The translations under genes were made by a program, and so were the position numbers. Source: Microbacterium sp. BH-3-3-3 (GTDB lineage Bacteria > Actinomycetota > Actinomycetes > Actinomycetales > Microbacteriaceae). Taken from it: a stretch of 64,000 nt of DNA. The stretch covers positions 1 through 64,000 of the forward strand of contig NZ_VEFS01000007.1 of assembly GCF_007679045.1 (NCBI RefSeq), in the 5' to 3' direction. Under the pieces are notes generated by a model. It was not told the origin of the DNA. It ran no database searches and was given only the letters and a program-made list of their open reading frames with translations. This document shows, piece after piece, positions 58,506 through 64,000 of the stretch (the stretch's first letter is position 1; every line of letters starts with the position of its first letter).

Positions 58506-59954
58506 ATGGACGCCCCCTCCTCCACCGACACCGCCACGCAGACCGCCGACGCCACGACCGCCGAGCCCCAGGCCGAAGAGCAGAAGCTCGACGCCCCCAG
58601 CAATCGCAAGGCGCCGTTCCCCCGCGGCTTCCTCGACACGATCTCGACCGGCTGGGCCGAGCACCCCGCCGCCTTCCCGGAGCCGCGCGAGCAGGCGTCG
58701 TGGACGGCGCGCCGACGCGCGAAGGTCTCGGCGGCTTTCCCCGGCCAGCGTCTCGTGATCCCCGCGGGCGGCCTGAAGCAGCGCAGCAACGACTGCGACT
58801 ACCCCTTCCGCGCCCACTCGGCCTTCTCGCACCTCACCGGCTGGGGCAGTGACGCCGAGCCCGACGCCCTGCTCGTCTTCGAGCCGCGCGACGAGGGACA
58901 CGAGGCCGTGCTGTACTTCCGCGAGCGTGCCGACCGCACGACGTCGGAGTTCTACTCGGATGCCTCGATCGGCGAGTTCTGGATCGGTCCGCGCCCCGCG
59001 CTCGACGGCGTGGCCGCCGACCTGGGCCTGGCCACCGCACACCTGTCGGACTTCACCGCCGGCGACGACGACCGCACCGTCGGCGAAGACGACCAGCTGA
59101 CGCGCTTCGTCTCGGAGCTGCGCCTGGTGAAGGACGAGTACGAGCTGGCTCAGATGGCCCTCGCCGTCGAGGTCACCGGCCGTGGATTCGACGACGTGAT
59201 CGCCGAGCTCCCCCGCATCATCGAACACCCGCGCGGTGAGCGCATCGTCGAGGGCGTGTTCCACCAGCGCGCGCGCAGCGACGGCAACAGCGTCGGCTAC
59301 GACACCATCGCCGCCTCGGGCCCGCACGCCTGCTACCTGCACTGGACGCGCAACGACGGACCCGTCAAGCCGGGCGATCTGATCCTGCTCGACGCGGGCG
59401 TCGAGGTCGACAGCCTCTACACCGCCGACATCACCCGCACGCTGCCGGTGTCGGGCACCTTCACCGACATCCAGCGCCGCATCTACGAGACCGTGCGCGA
59501 GGCGGCCGACGCCTCGTTCGCCGCGGCCAAGGTGGGCGTGCCGTTCCGCCGCCTGCACGAGGCCGCGATGGAGGTCATCGCCGCGCGCGTCGCCGAGTGG
59601 GGTCTGCTGCCCGTCACCGCCGAAGAGGCGCTCGATGCCGACAACGGCGGCCAGCACCGCCGCTACATGGTGCACGGCACGAGCCACCACCTCGGCATCG
59701 ACGTGCACGACTGCGCACAGGCGCGGCGCGACATGTACTACGACGGGCTGCTCGAGCCCGGCATGGTCTTCACGATCGAGCCCGGCCTGTACTTCCAGAT
59801 CGACGACCTCACGGTTCCCGAGGAGTACCGCGGTATCGGCGCGCGCATCGAGGACGACATCGTGATGACCGGCGACGGACCCGTCAACCTCTCGGCCGGC
59901 ATTCCGCGCACGGCCGACGAGGTCGAGGAGTGGATCGCCCGGCTCAAGCGATGA
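58506..59954 (+). CDS. Aminopeptidase P family protein (Xaa-Pro peptidase)
   Basis: A 482-residue M24B peptidase that removes residues preceding proline. The N-terminal AMP_N domain (FPGQRLVIPAGGLKQRSNDC, YPFRAHSAFSHLTGW) leads to the pita-bread domain with metal ligands in LLDAGVEVDSLYTADITRTL, HGTSHHLGIDVHD, FTIEPGLYFQ and ARIEDDIVMT. A ~35-residue Ala/Thr/Glu-rich N-terminus precedes. It overlaps the gamma-glutamyltransferase gene by ATGA, suggesting joint peptide or glutathione-like thiol turnover. Confidence 0.92.
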   Translation: MDAPSSTDTATQTADATTAEPQAEEQKLDAPSNRKAPFPRGFLDTISTGWAEHPAAFPEPREQASWTARRRAKVSAAFPGQRLVIPAGGLKQRSNDCDYPFRAHSAFSHLTGWGSDAEPDALLVFEPRDEGHEAVLYFRERADRTTSEFYSDASIGEFWIGPRPALDGVAADLGLATAHLSDFTAGDDDRTVGEDDQLTRFVSELRLVKDEYELAQMALAVEVTGRGFDDVIAELPRIIEHPRGERIVEGVFHQRARSDGNSVGYDTIAASGPHACYLHWTRNDGPVKPGDLILLDAGVEVDSLYTADITRTLPVSGTFTDIQRRIYETVREAADASFAAAKVGVPFRRLHEAAMEVIAARVAEWGLLPVTAEEALDADNGGQHRRYMVHGTSHHLGIDVHDCAQARRDMYYDGLLEPGMVFTIEPGLYFQIDDLTVPEEYRGIGARIEDDIVMTGDGPVNLSAGIPRTADEVEEWIARLKR

Positions 59955-62014
59955 CGTTCGCGCCGGCGGCATCGTTCACCACCCGGCCGACCCTGCGGGG
60001 CACGTTCGGCATGTCGGCCTCGACGCACTGGACGGCGACCGCCACGGCGCAGTCCGTGCTCGAGCGCGGCGGCAACGCGTTCGACGCGGCGGTCGCCGCG
60101 GCCTTCGTGCTGCACGTCGTCGAGCCGCACCTGAACGGCCCCGGGGGCGACCTCGTCGCCCTCATCCGGCCCGCGGGCGCGGCGGAACCCGTCGTGCTCA
60201 TGGGCCAGGGCCCGGCGCCGGCGCGCGCGACGATCGAGCACTTCCGCAGCCGTGGCCTCGACCTCGTGCCCGGAGCGGGAGGTCTCGCCGCCGCCGTGCC
60301 GGGAGCCGTCGACGCGTGGCTCCTGCTGCTGCGCGATCACGGCACCTGGGAGCTCGCCGACGTGCTCGCCTACGCGACCGGATACGCCCGCGACGGGCAC
60401 CCGCTCGTAGCGGGGGCGGCGGCGACGATCGCCCGGGTCGCCGAGCTGTTCCGCGACCACTGGCCGACCTCGGCAGAGCGATGGATGCCGGAGGGTGAGC
60501 CTCCCGCTGCCGACTCGCTGGTGCGTAACCCGGCGTACGCCGACGTGCTCGACGGACTCGTCGCGGCGGGGGCGCGGGGCGAGTGGGCGCGGGCGGATCA
60601 CGCGCAGGCGGATGATTCGCCGGCGGGCCGGGCACGGGGCGGCGACGCGCAGGCGGACTGGGCGCGGGGCGGCGACGCGCAGGCGGAACGAGCGCAATGG
60701 GACCGGGAGCAGGCGGAGCGAGCGCGGGGCGACGACCGAGCGCAGACGGATCACGCGCCGACGGACCGGGTGCTGGGCAGCGACGCGCAGGCGGACCGGG
60801 GGCAGGCGGACCGGGCGCTGGCGGATCGCGCGCAGACGGAACCCGCGCAGCGCGAGCGCGCGCTACGCGACGACCGTGCCGCGCGGATCGACGCGGCACG
60901 CGAGCACTGGATGACCACGGTGCTGCCCGAGGCCGCGGCCTTCATCGCGCAGCCCCACCGGCACGCCGACGGCGCCGATCATCCCGGCATCCTGGATGCC
61001 GACGATCTGACGACCTGGCGCGCGTCGTTCGAGCCCGCCGTGTCGACGAGTTTCCGCGGATGGGACGTCTTCAAGGCCGGAACCTGGACCCAGGGACCCG
61101 CTCTGCTGCACACTCTTCGGCTGATCGAGGACGCCGACGACCTCGACCCGTCGTCGGTCGAGGGAGCGCACCTGCTGCTCGAGGCGCAGAAGCTCGCCTA
61201 CGCCGATCGCGACGCGTGGTTCGGCGACGCGGGCGGAGCCGTCGACATCGACGCGCTGCTCGCCGACGACTACATCGCCGCCCGGCGGACCTTGATCGGG
61301 CGCGAGGCTTCGGCCGAGTGGCATCCGGGATCCCCCGAAGGCCGCGACCCGGTGCTCCCGCCGCTGCGCACCGACCACGCCAGCACCGACGGCTCGACCG
61401 GAGAGCCCACGGTCGACCGATCAGGGCAGACCCGCGGCGACACGTGCCACCTCGACGTGATCGACCGCTGGGGCAACGTCGTGTCGGCGACCCCGTCGGG
61501 CGGCTGGCTGCAGTCGTCGCCGACCGTGCCGTCACTGGGCTTCTGCCTGGGAACGCGCCTGCAGGCCACGTGGCTCGTGCCGGGGCACCCGGCATCGCTC
61601 ACTCCCGGGCGCCGCCCGCGCACCACGCTGACCCCGACGCTGGTGTCGCGCGGCGACGAGGTGATCGCGATCGGCTCCCCCGGCGGCGACCAGCAGGACC
61701 AGTGGCAGCTGACGGTGCTGCTGCGCATGCTCGTCGGCGAATACAGCGCGCAGCAGGCGATCGACGCGCCGAACCTCAACATCACCGCGCTCATCGACTC
61801 GTTCTGGCCGCGCACGTGGGTGCCCGCCGGGGTGGCCGTCGAGGACCGGCTGGGCGAGCAGGTCATCGAGGCTCTCGAGGAGCGCGGGCATCGCGTGCGC
61901 CGGGCGGGCGACTGGGCCCTCGGCCGTGTCACCGCCGTCGGGCGCGGAGCCGACGGCGCGCTGTGGGCCGCGGCGAACCCCCGCGGGGCGCAGGGCTACG
62001 CGGCCGGCCGCTGA
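59951..62014 (+). CDS. Gamma-glutamyltransferase family protein with repetitive insertion
   Basis: A 687-residue Ntn-hydrolase precursor. N-terminal large-subunit blocks: ATAQSVLERGGNAFDAAVAA, PHLNGPGGDLVALI, LAAAVPGAVDAWLLLL. The catalytic Thr after self-cleavage is in GQTRGDTCHLDVIDRWGN (~495), with the small-subunit region SLTPGRRPRTTLTPT and IGSPGGDQQ following. A ~100-residue hydrophilic insertion (~212-316) of imperfect RARGGDAQADWA-like repeats interrupts the large subunit, so the protein is longer than usual (~550-590). No signal peptide is seen, suggesting a cytoplasmic member. ATG overlaps the aminopeptidase stop. Confidence 0.9.
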   Translation: MTFAPAASFTTRPTLRGTFGMSASTHWTATATAQSVLERGGNAFDAAVAAAFVLHVVEPHLNGPGGDLVALIRPAGAAEPVVLMGQGPAPARATIEHFRSRGLDLVPGAGGLAAAVPGAVDAWLLLLRDHGTWELADVLAYATGYARDGHPLVAGAAATIARVAELFRDHWPTSAERWMPEGEPPAADSLVRNPAYADVLDGLVAAGARGEWARADHAQADDSPAGRARGGDAQADWARGGDAQAERAQWDREQAERARGDDRAQTDHAPTDRVLGSDAQADRGQADRALADRAQTEPAQRERALRDDRAARIDAAREHWMTTVLPEAAAFIAQPHRHADGADHPGILDADDLTTWRASFEPAVSTSFRGWDVFKAGTWTQGPALLHTLRLIEDADDLDPSSVEGAHLLLEAQKLAYADRDAWFGDAGGAVDIDALLADDYIAARRTLIGREASAEWHPGSPEGRDPVLPPLRTDHASTDGSTGEPTVDRSGQTRGDTCHLDVIDRWGNVVSATPSGGWLQSSPTVPSLGFCLGTRLQATWLVPGHPASLTPGRRPRTTLTPTLVSRGDEVIAIGSPGGDQQDQWQLTVLLRMLVGEYSAQQAIDAPNLNITALIDSFWPRTWVPAGVAVEDRLGEQVIEALEERGHRVRRAGDWALGRVTAVGRGADGALWAAANPRGAQGYAAGR

Positions 62015-62165
62015 CGCGGAGGGGCGCTGACGCGGCGGGGGGACCCTGCGGCGGAGGGGCGCGACGCGACGCGGCGCCGGACGGGCGCGACGCGGCGCGG
62101 CGCCGGACGGCGTCAGGGGCAGAGCCGGGCGGACGGGGCGACGCGGCCCACAGGGGCGACGCTCC

Positions 62166-62272
62166 CCGGACACAACTCCGGAGATTCCGGCGCACCCGAG
62201 GCGTCCGCGCCTTCTCCGCCACGGAATTGCAGGAGTTGTGCACCGCGCCGGCGCCGAATCTCCTGCGTTGCG
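62166..62272. repeat. 107-bp structured repeat, copy 1
   Basis: Begins CCGGACACAACTCCGGAG and ends CTCCTGCGTTGCG. CACAACTCC (62171-62179) can pair with GGAGTTGTG (62232-62240), and GGAGATTCCGGCGC (62179-62192) can pair, with one bulge, with GCGCCGAATCTCC (62251-62263); the two pairings interleave. A second copy of the same length follows. Confidence 0.85.
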
Positions 62273-62371
62273 TTCACGCCGGCGAGACTTCCGCGGGGCG
62301 CTCGGCTACGCGGCGGGGCACTGACGCCTGCAGCTGCGATCCTCCCCGGCACCCGGCAGGGACGCCGCGAC

Positions 62372-62478
62372 CCGGACACAACTCCGGAGATTTCGACGCA
62401 CCAGCGGCCCCCGCAGCCGTCCCGGCGCGAAACTGCAGGAGCTGTGCACTGCGCCGACGCCGGAACTCCTGCGTTACG
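62372..62478. repeat. 107-bp structured repeat, copy 2
   Basis: Same length, ends and orientation as the element at 62166-62272, but with a divergent middle and several substitutions, some in pairing positions (GGAGCTGTG instead of GGAGTTGTG). The stretch between copies (62286-62325) resembles the last ~40 bp of the gamma-glutamyltransferase gene, so the two copies probably arose by a tandem duplication that included the gene's end. No gene is seen in 62015-62510. Confidence 0.85.
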
Positions 62479-62510
62479 CCCGCCGCGGCGGATCCCCGAC
62501 GCCCACAGCG

Positions 62511-63197
62511 TCAGAGCGAGCGCGCGAACTCCGCGACCACCGGAGCGAGCGCCGCGCCGATCTCGTCGGCGGGCCGCCGCGCGCCCTTCACCTCGAACGA
62601 GTGGTTGCCGCCGACGATCCAGTGCACCGTCGCGTTCTGGCACGAGGTCACGACCTCATCGAACTGCGCGCGCGGATCGATGAACGGGTCGTTCTCGCCC
62701 TCGACGAACAGCTGCGGAACGGCGATGGCGGGCAGATGCTCGCGGCGCGGCTTGTCGGGCCGCCCTGGCGGGTGAAGCGGGTACCCGAGGTAGGCGAGAC
62801 CGGCGGGGGCGATCACGCCCTCCGCCGTGGCGACGGATGCCATGCGCCCGCCGTACGACTTGCCCACGGCCGCGTACGGCCCCGGGGCGGTCGAGGCGAG
62901 CCAGGCCTCGACGCCGGCCCACGTCGCCACCGCGTGCGGCGCGGGGCCGGGCATGCGTCTCCCCGCCTCGACATAGGGGAAGACGAAGCGCAGCACCGAG
63001 ACTCCCGAGGCGGCCAGCGCATCGGCGAGACCCGCGAGGAACGGGTGGTTCATACCCGCACCGGCACCGTGGGCGAGGGCGACCACGGCATCGGTTCCGG
63101 ATGCCACCGACCACAGGCCCGACACCTCCGTCGCCCCGGCGGGCAGGGCGACGGGGATGCGGACAGGCTCGGCGACCGGAGCGGCCTCGGAACTCAC
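62511..63197 (-). CDS. KANL3/Tex30-type alpha/beta hydrolase
   Basis: A 228-residue alpha/beta hydrolase fold protein. Oxyanion region VVALAHGAGAGMNHPFLAGL, nucleophile elbow VGKSYGGRMAS (Ser), acid in FVEGENDPFIDP (Asp) and His in VGGNHSFE. The pattern is that of the KANL3/Tex30 (dienelactone hydrolase-like) family; substrate unknown. GTG start overlaps the stop of the upstream stress-protein-like gene (GTGA), so they form an operon. Confidence 0.88.
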   Translation of the reverse strand: MSSEAAPVAEPVRIPVALPAGATEVSGLWSVASGTDAVVALAHGAGAGMNHPFLAGLADALAASGVSVLRFVFPYVEAGRRMPGPAPHAVATWAGVEAWLASTAPGPYAAVGKSYGGRMASVATAEGVIAPAGLAYLGYPLHPPGRPDKPRREHLPAIAVPQLFVEGENDPFIDPRAQFDEVVTSCQNATVHWIVGGNHSFEVKGARRPADEIGAALAPVVAEFARSL

Positions 63198-64000
63198 CGC
63201 TCGGTCGGGTGGGAGCCGCCGGGTGCGGCCTCACGGAGCTGCTCGCCGTGCGACTCATCGGCCCGCGGCTCGTCAGCCCCCGGCTCGTCAGCCCGGGGAG
63301 CATCGGCCCGCGGCTCATCAGCCCGCGGCTCGTTCGGGCGCGGCTGCGTCACCGGGGGCTTGGGCGAGATCCGCTCGCCGTAGCGCGGGGGCTCGTCGTC
63401 GTGCGTGGGAGTCGACGAGGGCACGGGCGGACGCGGAGGAGCCGACGGGGCATGCGAGCCGGGGGTTACGCGCTCGCCGTACTGGGGCGGAGCGGCATCC
63501 GTCGACGTCGGACGCGAGACCACGGTGCGCTGACCCGCGCCGGTCGGCCCGACGATCCCGCGGGCCTTCTGCGCGCTGCTGGACGCGACGCACACGTCGT
63601 AGTGGTCGGCGGCGACCTGCATGACCGAAGCGAAGTCGCGGCGGCGGCGCACGATCGAGTACGTACCGAGGCTCAGCAGCATGCCGAGCGCCATGCCGAC
63701 GAGCAGCACGCCGATGAAGGCCGAGATCTGCACCGTGGGCGTGCCCAGCACGAAGATGAAGGCGAAGAGCAGACCGAGCATGAGGCCGTTGAGCGCACCC
63801 GAGCGGGCGGCGGTGGCGTAGCCGAGCTTGCCGGTGATGCGTTCGATCGAGCGCAGGCCCGATCCGACGATCACGATGTCGCGCGCGGGCACCTCGCCGG
63901 CGATCAGCGACGAGACCGCCTTCTGCGCCTGCTCGTAGGTGGGGAACGAGGCGATCTTGTCGCCGACCTCGTCGCGTCCGGCCCCCGGACGCTGCGCGAA
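63194..64000 (-). CDS. General stress protein 17M (YflT)-like membrane protein, 5' end outside window
   Basis: At least 268 residues; the frame stays open to the window edge (KIASFPTYEQAQKAVSSLIA), so the true start lies beyond position 64000. The visible N-terminal part is a YflT-like domain (SFPTYEQAQKAV, ARDIVIVGSGLRSIERITG), followed by two membrane helices (GLMLGLLFAFIFVLGT, AFIGVLLVGMALGMLLSLG) and a Pro-rich tail ending in PRADEPRADAPRADE-type repeats. The tail repeats are 15-bp tandem copies. Function unknown; family members are stress-induced in Bacillus. Confidence 0.8.
   Translation of the reverse strand, partial: FAQRPGAGRDEVGDKIASFPTYEQAQKAVSSLIAGEVPARDIVIVGSGLRSIERITGKLGYATAARSGALNGLMLGLLFAFIFVLGTPTVQISAFIGVLLVGMALGMLLSLGTYSIVRRRRDFASVMQVAADHYDVCVASSSAQKARGIVGPTGAGQRTVVSRPTSTDAAPPQYGERVTPGSHAPSAPPRPPVPSSTPTHDDEPPRYGERISPKPPVTQPRPNEPRADEPRADAPRADEPGADEPRADESHGEQLREAAPGGSHPTER

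Overview
The window is high-GC actinobacterial DNA, most likely from a Microbacterium or a close Microbacteriaceae relative. The grounds are GTG/TTG starts, ATGA/GTGA-coupled operons, a C50-carotenoid locus, and a 22-kb block in the same order as Mycobacterium tuberculosis Rv3193c-Rv3211 (UPF0182, PDZ-Lon, zincin_2, ThiF-like, UvrD2, NudC, AdnB/AdnA, DUF3107, ferritin-like, RhlE). That correspondence is from memory and no search was run.

Layout. 1-7.3 kb: cell-wall glycopolymer genes (three CDP-glycerol glycerophosphotransferase-like proteins, one GT2), a lipoprotein and a small GIY-YIG nuclease, set among dense arrays of short palindromic repeats. 7.4-12.1 kb: HtrA-type protease, class I aminotransferase, a small orphan, and a DUF6328 / carbon-nitrogen hydrolase pair. 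12.13 kb: an initiator tRNA-Met with its terminator. 12.2-22.2 kb: a visibly AT-richer island holding a surface-polysaccharide operon on the minus strand (acyltransferase, GT4, GT4, Wzy-like, GT4, serine-acetyltransferase-like, Wzx, Alg14-Alg13-type GT), bounded by gene-free stretches. 22.3-26.4 kb: Wzc-like tyrosine autokinase, DUF4012 protein and an LPATG wall-anchored protein. 26.6-27.8 kb: a zinc-ribbon-like small protein and a sulfatase-modifying-factor domain protein. 27.9-34.0 kb: a divergent MarR regulator and the coupled carotenoid operon idi-crtE-crtB-crtI-crtYe-crtYf-crtEb, predicted to make a decaprenoxanthin-type C50 pigment. 34.0-34.7 kb: the longest repeat array. 34.7-56.2 kb: the conserved block, including the AdnAB DNA-end-resection motor-nuclease. 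56.3-64 kb: PHP phosphoesterase, EEP-family protein, aminopeptidase P, gamma-glutamyltransferase, an alpha/beta hydrolase and a truncated general-stress-protein-like gene.

The most unusual signal is the repeat family. Two unit types share one 13-nt core in opposite orientation but carry different, internally complementary arms (GGTCCC/GGGACC and GGTGGC/GCCACC). The arms covary, so hairpin formation rather than primary sequence appears to be conserved. A GIY-YIG nuclease lies inside an array, its C-terminal tail is encoded by repeat units, and its stop codon is a fixed TGA in the repeat core. A second gene (288-1514) stops at the same TGA. This is a candidate nuclease-associated repeat-propagation system. 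Secondary oddities are tandem-repeat insertions inside NudC and gamma-glutamyltransferase, a phosphotransferase lacking its catalytic Asp, an antisense overlap of two conserved genes, and two further duplicated palindromic elements at 40.6 and 62.2 kb.
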